From Pseudomonas thivervalensis (lineage in GTDB: Bacteria; Pseudomonadota; Gammaproteobacteria; Pseudomonadales; Pseudomonadaceae), in contig NZ_LHVE01000007.1 in NCBI RefSeq assembly GCF_001269655.1, forward strand, positions 620,001 through 684,000: a DNA stretch of 64,000 nt. Reading direction: 5' to 3'. A program made the translations under genes and the position numbers. The notes under the pieces are model-generated. The model was not told the origin of the DNA and did not search any database. It saw only the letters and a list, made by a program, of their open reading frames with translations. The stretch's first letter is position 1. The number at the start of each line of letters is the position of its first letter. Shown one piece after another: positions 34,212-42,904 of the stretch.

Positions 34212-35171
34212 TTACCCCCGCCCAAACCGCTCCCGATACACCGACGGCGCCAACCCCACCACGCTGCGAAACGCTACGCGAAAGCTCTCCACCGAACGAT
34301 AGCCACACAGTTGCGCGATGTTGTCGGTGTTGTCCCCGGTGCTTTCCAGCATCTCGCGGGCCCGGGCCAGGCGTTCGTGTTGCAGCCAGGCCTTGGGCGA
34401 CACGCCGCAGGCCTGGGTGAAGTGGCGCAGGAAGGTGCGTTCGCTCATGGCCGCCTGGCTGGCCAGTTCACGCACGCCGAGGGGTTCGTGCAGGCGCTCG
34501 CGGGCCCATTGCATGACGCTCGACAGGTCGCTGCGTGGCGTACGGCTGACCGGCGAGGGAATGAACTGCGCCTGGCCGCCCGTCCGTTGTGGCGACATCA
34601 CCAGCCGACGCGCCACGGTGTTGGCGACCTGGACGCCATAGTCCCGTGCCACCAGGTGCAGGCAAGCATCGATGCCGGCGGCGCTGCCCGCCGAGGTGAT
34701 GACCTGTCCCGAGTCCACGTACAACACATCCGGGTCGACCCGGACCGCGGGAAAGCTCTCGGCCAACTCATCGGTGTAGCGCCAGTGCGTGGTGGCGCCC
34801 AGGCCATCGAGCAGCCCGGCGGCGGCCAATACAAAGGCTCCGGAGCAAATCGACAACAAGCGCGCGCCTCGGGCATGGGCCCTGCGCAGTGCGTCGAGCA
34901 ATACTGGAGAGGGGGGTTCGCTGCGGCTGCGCCAGCCTGGCACGACAATGGTCCGGGCGGTTTCGAGCAGTTCCATGCCGCCATCGGCCAATACCTGGAA
35001 ACCGCCCATGGCACGCATCGGGCCGTCATCGACGGCAACGATCCGATGCTCGTACCAAGGGAAATCGAATTCCGGTCGCTCCAATCCGAAGATCTCGACG
35101 GCAACGCCGAATTCAAAGGTGCACAGGCCGTCATAGGCGAGGATCGCGACCAGACCCGGGATAGGCTGCAT
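34212..35171 (-). CDS. GlxA/FtrA-type AraC-family regulator
   Basis: A 319-residue regulator with an N-terminal DJ-1/PfpI-like (GATase-1) domain (PGLVAILAYDGLCTFEFGVAVEIFGL..., nucleophile-elbow-like LLSICSGAFVLAAAGLLDG) and a C-terminal AraC HTH pair (GVRELASQAAMSERTFLRHFTQACGVSPKAWLQHERLARAREML; IAQLCGYRSVESFRVAFR). The start at 35171 (MQPIPGLVAIL) agrees with homologues; 35219 is an alternative. It is divergent from a rhodanese gene across about 100 bp, the arrangement seen for FtrA-type regulators, and probably activates it. Confidence 0.88.
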   Translation of the reverse strand: MQPIPGLVAILAYDGLCTFEFGVAVEIFGLERPEFDFPWYEHRIVAVDDGPMRAMGGFQVLADGGMELLETARTIVVPGWRSRSEPPSPVLLDALRRAHARGARLLSICSGAFVLAAAGLLDGLGATTHWRYTDELAESFPAVRVDPDVLYVDSGQVITSAGSAAGIDACLHLVARDYGVQVANTVARRLVMSPQRTGGQAQFIPSPVSRTPRSDLSSVMQWARERLHEPLGVRELASQAAMSERTFLRHFTQACGVSPKAWLQHERLARAREMLESTGDNTDNIAQLCGYRSVESFRVAFRSVVGLAPSVYRERFGRG

Positions 35172-35273
35172 TTGTCGGAAAATTCCCACAGAGTGTCTTG
35201 TACGCCACTGTAGCCGCAAGCCTCGGGGGGATAAAGTCTCTTCACGCCCTTATCTACCTTGGAGTACACATCC

Positions 35274-35708
35274 ATGACCAGCCTGGTTCGCGAAGTGCCT
35301 GCCGCCCCGTCCGATATCGCCCTGCAGCATTTCAGCCGTCGCCTGTCCTTCGAAACGGATTGTTCCGACGTTCACGCTAGCCAACAGGCCGGTACCGTCG
35401 ATTTTGTGTTGGTGGATGTACGCGGGCCTGGGGCCTATGAGCGCGGCCACGTACCCGGCGCAATCAACCTGCCGACCCGCACGCTCACCGCCCAGGCCCT
35501 GACTGCCTATGCCAAGACCACCCTGTTCGTGGTGTATTGCGCCGGCCCGCATTGCAATGGCGCGAACAAGGCGGCGGTGCGTCTGGCAACCTTGGGTTAC
35601 CCGGTCAAGGAAATGATCGGCGGCATCATGGGCTGGCTCGATGAAGGCTTTCGCCTGACCGGCTCGGTGGAGCGCGTGGCGGACGAAGCGATCAGCTGCG
35701 ATTGCTGA
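35274..35708 (+). CDS. Rhodanese-like domain protein
   Basis: A 144-residue single-domain sulfurtransferase. The CH2A and CH2B regions (DFVLVDVRGPGAYERGHVPGAINLP) and the active-site loop YCAGPHCNGANKAA are clear; the first cysteine is the persulfide-forming residue. A C-terminal CDC is an unusual extra pair of cysteines. The ATG at 35274 has GGAG about 9 bases upstream. It is divergent from the GlxA/FtrA-type regulator, which probably controls it. Confidence 0.9.
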   Translation: MTSLVREVPAAPSDIALQHFSRRLSFETDCSDVHASQQAGTVDFVLVDVRGPGAYERGHVPGAINLPTRTLTAQALTAYAKTTLFVVYCAGPHCNGANKAAVRLATLGYPVKEMIGGIMGWLDEGFRLTGSVERVADEAISCDC

Positions 35709-35729
35709 CTCTCCTGCAACCAGGCTTTT

Positions 35730-35832
35730 GTGGCGAGGGAGCTTGCTCCCGCTGGGCTGCGCAGCAGCCCCTTGGTGTCTCGCCTTTATTGGGGCCGCTG
35801 CGCGCCCCAGCGGGAGCAAGCTCCCTCGCCAC
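35730..35832. repeat. Type-2 REPIN
   Basis: An inverted pair of GTGGCGAGGGAGCTTGCTCCCGC units, each with the longer inner arm (GGGCTGCGCAGCAGCCC-like), lies after the rhodanese gene. Confidence 0.9.
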
Positions 35833-36052
35833 AGGGGCGAATCTGCCACAGGGCGTTTACCTGTCAGGTTTTTCGCAAATTTCGTGATAGCCAGTTGCAT
35901 CTGGCTGTTCTTATAACTATTTGTCGCCTCAACATAATTCCCCTCCTGAGTGCCCCTCTAGACTCCCGGCCACTTCGGTTTTTGCTGACCGAACGCTGCT
36001 ATGAATCTGCCCATAACGATCCAATAAAATACCTGCGCACTCAGGAGCGAAA
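35833..36052. other. Leader region of the binding-protein gene
   Basis: A 220-base AT-richer interval before the binding protein. It contains a small stem AGCCAG/CTGGCT (35889-35906) and no ORF of note. Promoter elements are not decisive; GGAGCG lies just before the ATG as ribosome-binding site. Confidence 0.4.
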
Positions 36053-36832
36053 ATGAAGAAGCTAGCCATGTTCGGTGCCCTGGCACTGTCCGTATTGTCC
36101 CTGTCGGCCGTGGCCGAAGACGCCAAGCCGATCCGCCTCGGGATCGAAGCCGGTTACCCACCTTTTTCGATGAAAACCCCCGACGGCAAGCTGGCCGGCT
36201 TCGACGTCGATATCGGCGATGCCCTGTGTGAACAGATGAAGGTCAAATGCGTCTGGGTCGAGCAGGAGTTCGATGGCCTGATTCCCGCGCTGAAAGTGAA
36301 GAAAATCGACGCGATCCTGTCGTCCATGACCATCACCGACGATCGCAAGAAAAACGTCGATTTCACCATTAAGTACTACCACACCCCGGCCCGCTTCGTG
36401 ATGAAGGCAGGCTCCGAGGTCAAGGATCCGCTGACCGAACTCAAGGGCAAGAAAGTCGGTGTGCTGCGCGCCAGTACCCACGACCGTTTCGCCACCGAAG
36501 TGCTGGTGCCCGCCGGGATCGACCTGGTGCGCTACGGTTCCCAGCAGGAAGCCAACCTGGACATGGTCGCCGGTCGCCTCGATGCCATGCTGGCCGACTC
36601 GGTGAACCTCGACGAAGGCTTCCTGAAAACCGATGCCGGCAAGGGTTTCGCCTTCGTCGGCCCGACCTATGAAGACGCTAAGTACTTCGGCGGTGGCGCC
36701 GGCATTGCGGTGCGCAAGGGTGATAAGGCCCTGGCCGACCAATTCAACGCGGCCATCAGCGAAATCCGCGCCAACGGCAAGTACAAGAAAGTGCAGGACA
36801 AATACTTTGCCTTTGACGTCTACGGGCATTAA
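36053..36832 (+). CDS. Periplasmic amino-acid-binding protein (ArgT/AotJ-like)
   Basis: A 259-residue SBP_bac_3 protein. A Sec signal peptide ([21 protein letters not shown], cleavage before EDA) is followed by [36 protein letters not shown] and [16 protein letters not shown], the ligand-binding signature of the basic-amino-acid branch (LAO/HisJ/AotJ). It is not followed by permease or ATPase genes; instead a type-3 REPIN and an AotO-like deacylase come next, which recalls the aot arginine/ornithine operon from which the transporter genes are missing. Ligand is probably arginine, ornithine or a derivative. Confidence 0.9.
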   Translation: MKKLAMFGALALSVLSLSAVAEDAKPIRLGIEAGYPPFSMKTPDGKLAGFDVDIGDALCEQMKVKCVWVEQEFDGLIPALKVKKIDAILSSMTITDDRKKNVDFTIKYYHTPARFVMKAGSEVKDPLTELKGKKVGVLRASTHDRFATEVLVPAGIDLVRYGSQQEANLDMVAGRLDAMLADSVNLDEGFLKTDAGKGFAFVGPTYEDAKYFGGGAGIAVRKGDKALADQFNAAISEIRANGKYKKVQDKYFAFDVYGH

Positions 36833-36835
36833 TCG

Positions 36836-36962
36836 GTAGGAGCTGCTGTAGGAGCTGCCGAGCGAAGCGAGGCTGCGATCTTTTGATCTTTCGCTCTGGA
36901 CTCAACTGGCAGTGGAAAGATCGCAGCCTCGCTTCGCTCGACAGCTCCTACGTACCTCCTAC
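36836..36962. repeat. Type-3 REPIN with duplicated ends
   Basis: GTAGGAGCTG is present twice at the left (36836 and 36848) and the right end is partly duplicated (CTCCTACGTACCTCCTAC). The arms CGAGCGAAGCGAGGCTGCGATC and inverse pair over more than 30 bases. Confidence 0.88.
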
Positions 36963-36982
36963 GCTAGTCATTCGGAGATTTC

Positions 36983-38095
36983 ATGCAACGCATCGACCAT
37001 ACCCTGCCATGGAGCCACCTGGGCACCGAGCGCCGGCTCAGCGTGTTTCGTTACGGCCATGGCCCGCGCAAGGCCTACATCCAGGCCAGCCTGCACGCCG
37101 ACGAACTGCCGGGCATGCGCACCGCCTGGGAACTGAAGCAGCGGCTCAACGACCTCGAGGCCCAAGGTTTGCTCAAGGGCGTGATCGAACTGGTGCCGGT
37201 GGCCAACCCCATCGGCCTGGACCAACATCTGCAAAGCGCCCACATGGGGCGTTTCGAACTGGGCAGCGGCAAGAATTTCAATCGTTCCTTCGTGGAGCTC
37301 AGTGCGCCGGTAGCGCAACGCATCGGTGATCGTCTGGGGGACGATCCGGCCGCCAATATCACCTTGATTCGCCAGACCATGGCCGAGGTCCTCGATGACC
37401 TGCCGCCACCCCCTTCGCAACTCGAAGCGCTGCATCGCCTGCTGCTGCGCCATGCCTGCGACGCCGACATCACCTTGGACCTGCATTGCGATTTCGAGGC
37501 GGCGATCCACTTGTACGCCTTGCCGCAACAGTGGCCGCAATGGCGCTCTTTGGCTGCACGCTTGAACGCCGGAGTGGCGTTGCTGTGCGAGGATTCGGGC
37601 GGCAGTTCGTTCGACGAGTCTTGCTCCTCGCCCTGGTTGCGCCTGGCCAAGGCCTTTCCCGCGGCAGCGATCCCGGCGGCGAACCTGGCGACGACGCTGG
37701 AGCTGGGCAGCATGGGCGATACTCGGGTGGAGCAGGCCCAGGCCAATTGTGAAGCCATCCTCGGGTTTTTGGCCGAGCAGGGTTTTATCGCCGGGGACTG
37801 GCCATCCGCCCCCGCCGAATGCTGCGAAGGCTTTCCGTTCGAAGGCACGCAATACCTGTTCGCGCCGCACCATGGCGTGGTGAGTTTCCTGCGTGAGGCC
37901 GGCGACTGGGTGGAGCGGGGCGATCCGCTGTTCGAAGTGGTCGATCCGTTGAGTGATTTAGTCACCACCGTGCGGGCTGGCACCAGCGGCGTGCTGTTTG
38001 CCCTGGACCGCGGGCGCTACACCCAGCCGGGGATCTGGCAGGCCAAAGTCGCAGGGCGTGAACCGATTCGTACGGGGAAATTGATCAACGACTGA
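36983..38095 (+). CDS. Succinylglutamate desuccinylase/aspartoacylase-family deacylase (AotO-like)
   Basis: A 370-residue M14-fold amidohydrolase. Zinc ligands H38 and E41 (SLHADELPG) and H168 (LDLHCDFEA) are present, with the catalytic glutamate likely in TTLELGSMG. The C-terminal lipoyl-like barrel (HHGVVSFLREAGDWVERGDPLFEVVDPL) is also typical. Length and style match AotO, encoded in the arginine/ornithine transport operon of P. aeruginosa. GGAG lies about 7 bases before the ATG. Placement after an arginine-type binding protein supports a role in hydrolysing an N-acyl amino acid, possibly N-succinyl compounds. Confidence 0.88.
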   Translation: MQRIDHTLPWSHLGTERRLSVFRYGHGPRKAYIQASLHADELPGMRTAWELKQRLNDLEAQGLLKGVIELVPVANPIGLDQHLQSAHMGRFELGSGKNFNRSFVELSAPVAQRIGDRLGDDPAANITLIRQTMAEVLDDLPPPPSQLEALHRLLLRHACDADITLDLHCDFEAAIHLYALPQQWPQWRSLAARLNAGVALLCEDSGGSSFDESCSSPWLRLAKAFPAAAIPAANLATTLELGSMGDTRVEQAQANCEAILGFLAEQGFIAGDWPSAPAECCEGFPFEGTQYLFAPHHGVVSFLREAGDWVERGDPLFEVVDPLSDLVTTVRAGTSGVLFALDRGRYTQPGIWQAKVAGREPIRTGKLIND

Positions 38096-38160
38096 TAACT
38101 GCTGTCTACCTCACCGCACGCGCCTTGCCGTGCGGCTGTCGAAACGATGGAGGAAGATCG

Positions 38161-38877
38161 ATGTTCAAAGCGCTCGCCGTGTTTCTGTTGCTGGTTTCGT
38201 CCGGGTTGCAGGCCCAACCCTCGCTGCACACGGACTTGCCGCTCAACTACCTGGCCCAAGCCGATGAGCAGGCCCGGAACCGACCGCTGGTGATCTTCTT
38301 GCACGGTTCCGGCAGTAACGAGCAGGACCTGTTCGAACTCAAGGACGCGCTGCCGCGGGATTACAACTACCTCTCGGTGCGGGCGCCGAAGAGCATGGAG
38401 CAGGACCGTTACCAGTGGTTCGCCAAAAAGGGCGAGGGCGCCTATGACGGTGACACCTCGGACCTTAAGGCCAGCGGCCAGATGCTGCTGGACTTCATCG
38501 ACAAGGCCCGGGCCAAGTATTCGACCGACGCGAGCAAGGTCTATCTGGTGGGGTTCAGCCAGGGGGCGATGATGAGCTATGAAGTGGCCTTGCGACATCC
38601 CGAAGCCGTGGGCGGCATTGCGGCGATGGGCGGACGGGTCCTGTCGGTGCTGCGGGCGGAACTGACGCCCGACGAATCGCGTCGGGCACTGGCGGTGTTC
38701 ATTGGCCATGGCACGGCAGACCCGATCATTCCCTACCACGATGGCACTGAGGCCAGCACCTTCCTGAAGACCCTGGCACTGGAACCGGAATTCCATGCCT
38801 ACCCAGGCGTCGGCCACAGCATCAGCGCCTTGGAGGTGCAGGACCTGCGGGCCTGGCTGGAGCGGCTCAATCCCTGA
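38161..38877 (+). CDS. Secreted alpha/beta-hydrolase (carboxylesterase/phospholipase-like)
   Basis: A 238-residue serine hydrolase with a short signal peptide (MFKALAVFLLLVSSGLQA). The oxyanion segment is FLHGSGSN (47-53), the nucleophile S133 is in GFSQGAMMSY, the acid is in GHGTADPIIPYH and the histidine in PGVGHSIS. This is the carboxylesterase/YpfH-like family. GGAGG precedes the ATG. It is probably periplasmic; the substrate is unknown. It follows the AotO-like gene by 65 bases and may be cotranscribed. Confidence 0.88.
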   Translation: MFKALAVFLLLVSSGLQAQPSLHTDLPLNYLAQADEQARNRPLVIFLHGSGSNEQDLFELKDALPRDYNYLSVRAPKSMEQDRYQWFAKKGEGAYDGDTSDLKASGQMLLDFIDKARAKYSTDASKVYLVGFSQGAMMSYEVALRHPEAVGGIAAMGGRVLSVLRAELTPDESRRALAVFIGHGTADPIIPYHDGTEASTFLKTLALEPEFHAYPGVGHSISALEVQDLRAWLERLNP

Positions 38878-38893
38878 ATCACAGCAAGTCCCT

Positions 38894-39030
38894 GTGGGAG
38901 TTGAGCTCCCACATTTGACGGTGGTTGTCTTCAGAACCCTGTGGGAGCTGAGCTTGCTCGCGATAGCGGTGGGTCAGCTTGCGTCAAGGTTGGATGTGCC
39001 GACGCAGTCGCGAGCAAGCTCGGCTCCTAC
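38894..39030. repeat. Type-1 REP remnant and REPIN
   Basis: A minimal palindrome GTGGGAGTTGAGCTCCCAC (38894-38912), apparently a collapsed REP, precedes a fuller but diverged REPIN (GTGGGAGCTGAGCTTGCTCGCGAT ... GAGCAAGCTCGGCTCCTAC, 38941-39030). Confidence 0.8.
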
Positions 39031-39052
39031 AGGGTGATCAGTGCAGTGCTTA

Positions 39053-39640
39053 TCACTGACCGCTGGCGATCTGTTTCACCAACGCTTCATGACCGGGCTT
39101 GTCGCTGGCTCGGGAGATGATTTGCACCACCGCCATGCGCGTGCCGGAGGCACCCAGCAAGGTGCTGTCGAGGGTCGGCCCGCCGCCCTGGGTCGCCTGG
39201 GTGTCGAGTTGGCGCAGGCCCAGGCCGGTGCCTTTTTGCTTCAGGCTTTTTTCGCTGAGGATCTTGGCGTCCGGCAGCGACTTGAGGCGCTGGGCGGCGA
39301 AGTCGGCCATGGTGGTGTCGAGGAACGCGCCATCGTCAGCCTTCACATTCGCACCGTCGATGATGACGTTCTCCGCTGCGATCACCACGGTCTTGCTGGT
39401 GGCATTGCTGTACATCGTCCCCGTCGCCCCGGCGGTGCCCTGGGCGGCATCACCGGCGGGCAATGGCGTCGCCGTGAAGCCCTTGGGCAAGGTGAAGGTG
39501 AACTTGCCGCCCAGCATCGACACCTTCTGCGCCGGTGTATCGCTGGCAGGTTTGGCCGGGGCCGCCTGGGCGGAGACCACGACCAGGCTGGCGATGGCCC
39601 CCAGCAACAGGGCGGCGGCTTGTTTACTCAGCAATGACAT
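39053..39640 (-). CDS. Exported hypothetical protein (DcrB-like)
   Basis: A 195-residue protein with a signal peptide (LLSKQAAALLLGAIASLVVVSAQA, cleavage before APA). The mature part is rich in small residues and begins with a beta-rich segment (VSMLGGKFTFTLPKGFTATPLP) reminiscent of the DcrB/DUF1795 fold, which binds periplasmic or membrane targets. No catalytic motif is visible. It ends at the REPIN region and starts 85 bases downstream of the membrane-protein gene on the same strand. Function unknown. Confidence 0.75.
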   Translation of the reverse strand: MSLLSKQAAALLLGAIASLVVVSAQAAPAKPASDTPAQKVSMLGGKFTFTLPKGFTATPLPAGDAAQGTAGATGTMYSNATSKTVVIAAENVIIDGANVKADDGAFLDTTMADFAAQRLKSLPDAKILSEKSLKQKGTGLGLRQLDTQATQGGGPTLDSTLLGASGTRMAVVQIISRASDKPGHEALVKQIASGQ

Positions 39641-39725
39641 TGAAACGCTCCACAGATGGTCGTGCTTGAAGGCCGATCATCCCATGGGCGTCGTATCGGA
39701 CTCCAGCGCCAGTGCCGAAGAGACT

Positions 39726-40511
39726 TCATTTCGGCGAAAGGTGGGTGGTACCGCCGGACGGTGCCCGCACCAGCAGGCGTCGGGTCACCAGCAACATCGC
39801 CATCGACACCGCGACGGCCAAGGCAAAGGCCGGCATGCCTAGCAACGGCAAGGCGAGGGCCAGGGTCAGGCAGAAGGCGGCGAAACAATACATGCCGGTG
39901 GCCGTGGCTCGCAGCAGCGCGGCGGTGAAGGCCGGTCCACGGGTTTGTTGGGAGAACACCGCCATGACACTGCCCAGCACCGGGAACACCGCCAGCAACC
40001 CGCTCCAGCGTTCGCCCACGGTGCTGGCCAGCAGCGTCACCGCCAAGGTCAACAGGGCGCCGGCGATCATGCGCAGCAGCAGCTTGTCGGATTTTGCGGC
40101 CGGCCCGTTCATCACCGGTCGGACCGTCGGGAACAGATACGGTGCCGCCAGCAGCGCGACGAGGGCGATCAGGCTCGACAACGGCAGCGAAGCCGGTAGC
40201 CAGGACAAGATCAACGCCACCAAGGTCCAGACGCCCAGGGCGATGCCCAGTGCCCAGGGCCAATTGCGATGCTGGGCGACCTGGGCATACACCACGCAGA
40301 AAGCAATCATCGCGAACATCGCCGCCAACGCCGCGGTCGCCGATTGCGCGGCAAACAGCTCGCCCTGTTCCACCGCCAGGAACAACAGAATCGGCCCCAC
40401 CACCACCGGCAACCCCGACAGCCAGCCGGCCACGCTCGGTCCCCAACGCCTGCCCGCCTGGGAGATCAGCAGCAGGAACATGGGAATCACCAGCAATTTG
40501 AGCAGCAGCAC
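39726..40511 (-). CDS. Integral membrane protein of unknown function
   Basis: A 261-residue, very hydrophobic protein with about eight transmembrane helices and short loops (MLLLKLLVIPMFLLLISQAGRRWGPSVAGWLSGLPVVVGPILLFLAVEQG...). Two internally similar halves are suggested by the two Gly/Pro-rich starts (PSVAGWLSGLPVVVGP and GERWSGLLAVFPVLGS), as in small transporters. No family-specific motif is recognised. It may share a transcript with the exported protein downstream. Confidence 0.75.
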   Translation of the reverse strand: MLLLKLLVIPMFLLLISQAGRRWGPSVAGWLSGLPVVVGPILLFLAVEQGELFAAQSATAALAAMFAMIAFCVVYAQVAQHRNWPWALGIALGVWTLVALILSWLPASLPLSSLIALVALLAAPYLFPTVRPVMNGPAAKSDKLLLRMIAGALLTLAVTLLASTVGERWSGLLAVFPVLGSVMAVFSQQTRGPAFTAALLRATATGMYCFAAFCLTLALALPLLGMPAFALAVAVSMAMLLVTRRLLVRAPSGGTTHLSPK

Positions 40512-40610
40512 GCGGTCATCCTTGTCAGTCGTCGAGGCGCCACGTTAGCACCGCCCGACCAAATGCCCTAGGTGCGCAAGCCAGACAACCTCTGAGCAAG
40601 GACCGATACC

Positions 40611-40729
40611 GTGGCGAGGGAGCTTGCTCCCGCTCGGCTGCGCAGCAGTCGCCAAGCCGGGCCATGCGGTCTGCCTGGAGGAATATCGGGCCTGCTTCGC
40701 AGGCCAGCGGGAGCAAGCTCCCTCGCCAC
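40611..40729. repeat. Type-2 REPIN
   Basis: GTGGCGAGGGAGCTTGCTCCCGC and its inverse, 119 bases in total, in the gap between the membrane-protein and hypothetical genes. Confidence 0.9.
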
Positions 40730-40754
40730 GGGGTTGGGAGTGTCCAGGCTGACG

Positions 40755-40847
40755 TCATCGCGAGCAAGCTCGCTCCCGCAGTGGGCGGTGCTGGTCCCGA
40801 TATTGGATTCAACACAACCCCCTGTGGGAGCGAGATTGCTCGCGATG
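40755..40847. repeat. Type-1 REP pair, tail-to-tail
   Basis: ATCGCGAGCAAGCTCGCTCCCGC followed by GTGGGAGCGAGATTGCTCGCGATGG, i.e. reversed order relative to typical REPINs, immediately after the type-2 element. Confidence 0.85.
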
Positions 40848-40871
40848 GCGGCGGCACTGCCATGACGCTTA

Positions 40872-41171
40872 TCAGGCCGCAGTGCCTGCGAAACCTCGGT
40901 CGGGCTCCACGACCAGTTGCAGGCTGTCATCGTCCAGGCGCTCCGCTCGCCGGACAATGCCGCTGATGTGTCGGCCTTCGGCGCTGAATACCACGATCTG
41001 GGCCTTATCAAGATCCTTAGGCAGCGGTGGTCGTACGTGCAGCGCTAACTTGCCGTCGTCGAGGCGTTTGACATCGAATTGGCAGTCGACACTTTTGGTT
41101 TCGCGACCAAACATTGTGTCGAGGCCGTAATCAAGGTGAGCGTTGGCGGCAGCAGCAGGGGCGAGGCGCAT
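40872..41171 (-). CDS. Small hypothetical protein
   Basis: A 99-residue soluble, beta-rich protein. The central part (SVDCQFDVKRLDDGKLALHVRPPLPKDLDKAQIVVFSAEGRHISGIVRRAERLDDDSLQLVVE) could be a small beta-barrel, but the RxxxR and DxSxxG residues of PilZ domains are absent, so no family is assigned. ATG 41171 was chosen because AGGAG lies 8 bases upstream; the frame extends to 41240 without a supported start. Flanked by REPINs on both sides, it appears monocistronic. Confidence 0.6.
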   Translation of the reverse strand: MRLAPAAAANAHLDYGLDTMFGRETKSVDCQFDVKRLDDGKLALHVRPPLPKDLDKAQIVVFSAEGRHISGIVRRAERLDDDSLQLVVEPDRGFAGTAA

Positions 41172-41289
41172 CGGGCGGTCTCCTGGGTGGGTACGCAGGG
41201 GTGATATCCAAGTGATCCCTCCCGAAATGTAAAATTCCATCGAATGAAACTGTACGGGCTAACCCAATGCAGCCGCCCAATATTCCCCT

Positions 41290-41380
41290 GTGGCGAGGGA
41301 GCTTGCTCCCGCTGGGCGCGCAGCGGCCCCAGCTTTTGGCGGCTGCTTAGCAGCCGAGCGGGAGCAAGCTCCCTCGCCAC
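41290..41380. repeat. Type-2 REPIN
   Basis: A compact inverted pair of GTGGCGAGGGAGCTTGCTCCCGC units between the small hypothetical gene and the nucleoside-permease gene. Confidence 0.9.
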
Positions 41381-41419
41381 AAGAGGTCATGTCCCCCGCT
41401 CCAAACGGGGTTCGACAGA

Positions 41420-42445
41420 TCAAAGGCCAGGCACACCGTTTTTCCAAGCCGACCAATTCTTCACAATGTCCTGCACCAGCGGGTTGCCGGCGCGGAACAG
41501 GTTTTCCAACGCAGGGACAAACGCGCCCTGGTCGGCGTACTTGAGCAGGTTGTCCACTTCATTGCCGCCGGGCTCGGGGCGGTCGAAGTCGGACCCGGCC
41601 CGCAGCACCGCCAACCGGTTGATGTCCACCCGACCTTCGCGGCTGGCCCGTAGCAAGGCTTCGTAAGTCGAGTTGTCTTCCTGCTGGGTCGTGCAGTAGA
41701 CGCCTTTGTTGTCGGTGAGCAGGCGGGTCCAGACTTCGGCGCGCTCGCTCAGGCGCGTGCCGGAGAACCAGGTATTACCCGCCAGGGTGTCGCAACGGGT
41801 CACCACCGGAGGCTGGTTGGCCGGGGCATAGGGGTATTTCAAGCGCCAGGCGGCCGACTCCTTGCTTTCGGCCAAGGTCACCTTCTGGCTGAGGGCGTAC
41901 GCCTTGGCTTGCAGGGCTGGATTGAGTTCGAAGACTTCCGTCTTGTAGTCCAGCGGCGGCTTTTCGTTCGGTCCCTTGGTGTTGATGCCCAGGTAACCGG
42001 TGGGCCAATCCTTGGGCACATCCCTGGAATCCAACTCCCATTGGGTGCCGAACTCCACCAGGTAATGGGCCCAGGCGGTGGTGCCGAGCGTGCCGTGATG
42101 CGGGTTGATGCCGGCGATCCCAGCCACGAGGAAATAGCTCTTGCGCAGGTCGACGGTCGGGGCGAGCGCCAAGGCCAGGGTCGAAGCCGCGGCGTTGGTC
42201 TGGCCCATGCCGGTAATCAGCAGGCAGACCCGCTCGGCGTTGCAGTGGATCGTCGGGTACTCGGCGGACAGCCCCGGTACACGGATTTCATCCTTGAGCT
42301 GCAAGCGATCGATCCAGTTCTGCGCCTCGGGGGCGAACATCGTGATCAGCATCACCTTGGGTTGGAGTGGCGGTGCGGCCCCGGCGGTTGAAGCGAAGAG
42401 TGCAGTGCTGGCCAGGCCGATAGAAACAAGCAGGCGATTGATCAT
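41420..42445 (-). CDS. Purine nucleoside permease (NUP)-family protein
   Basis: A 341-residue protein with a Sec signal peptide (LLVSIGLASTALFASTAGA, cleavage near residue 23). The mature sequence (KVMLITMFAPEAQNWIDRLQLKDEIRVPGLSAEYPTIHCN...CLLITGMGQTNAAAS..FLVAGIAGINPHHGTLG) matches the NUP family, which is related to purine nucleoside phosphorylases and is described in fungi and bacteria. The start at 42445 has GGAGGT upstream. It lies just downstream of a Tsx-like channel fragment, consistent with nucleoside uptake or periplasmic nucleoside cleavage. Whether it transports or hydrolyses is unclear. Confidence 0.85.
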   Translation of the reverse strand: MINRLLVSIGLASTALFASTAGAAPPLQPKVMLITMFAPEAQNWIDRLQLKDEIRVPGLSAEYPTIHCNAERVCLLITGMGQTNAAASTLALALAPTVDLRKSYFLVAGIAGINPHHGTLGTTAWAHYLVEFGTQWELDSRDVPKDWPTGYLGINTKGPNEKPPLDYKTEVFELNPALQAKAYALSQKVTLAESKESAAWRLKYPYAPANQPPVVTRCDTLAGNTWFSGTRLSERAEVWTRLLTDNKGVYCTTQQEDNSTYEALLRASREGRVDINRLAVLRAGSDFDRPEPGGNEVDNLLKYADQGAFVPALENLFRAGNPLVQDIVKNWSAWKNGVPGL

Positions 42446-42491
42446 GTGTTCGTGACCTCCATGGATTCGAAAAGGTGCTGCTACGGTTTGC

Positions 42492-42824
42492 TCAGAATTG
42501 ATAGCCGACGCCGGCGTAGTACCCCCACCCCTCGGAGTGGGCGCGGAAGTTGCCGTCGCCAAAGTCCAGGTAGATATCGTCGACCGGTTGCGGGCCGAAG
42601 CTGATGTCCTTGCTGCCGATGAGCGTCAGGTCCTGGTTGTACCAGTCCGACAGGTAGGCGCCTTTTTTCGAGGGGATGGCTTCAGGACTGAGGGTTTCGC
42701 CCTGGGCGGACGCCTCGGTGGTTTGGGCTTGGGTCGTGGTGCTGAGTAGTCCGGTAACGGCGGTCAGTAGCAGGGTGGCGGCCAATAGGCCGGGGGTGGC
42801 GCGACACCGGGAAGTGAAGTGCAT
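42492..42824 (-). CDS. Short Tsx-like outer-membrane channel protein, probably internally deleted
   Basis: A 110-residue protein: signal peptide (MHFTSRCRATPGLLAATLLLTAVTG...TTQA) and about 75 mature residues. The segment YLSDWYNQDLTLIGSKDISFGPQPVDDIYLDF resembles the N-terminal strands of the nucleoside channel Tsx (DW..Q..N..GS...FGPQ..DTYLE). The end GYYAGVGYQF is a typical C-terminal beta-barrel signature with terminal Phe. Full-length Tsx proteins are about 250-290 residues, so a large in-frame internal deletion is suggested. The gene may be a decayed relic or a short adapted form. It precedes the NUP gene by 46 bases. Confidence 0.65.
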   Translation of the reverse strand: MHFTSRCRATPGLLAATLLLTAVTGLLSTTTQAQTTEASAQGETLSPEAIPSKKGAYLSDWYNQDLTLIGSKDISFGPQPVDDIYLDFGDGNFRAHSEGWGYYAGVGYQF

Positions 42825-42904
42825 GGAAAGTCCTTGTTCGTGCGGGCCAGAGCCCGTGTTCCGTGATTGAAAAAAGCCGTCGATCCGTTGGGGCTGATCG
42901 ATTG

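Noticed and set aside
35889..35906. Stem AGCCAG/CTGGCT before the binding-protein gene as a riboswitch or attenuator
   Set aside because: A single 6-bp stem without leader peptide or terminator pair is too weak to support a regulatory RNA.
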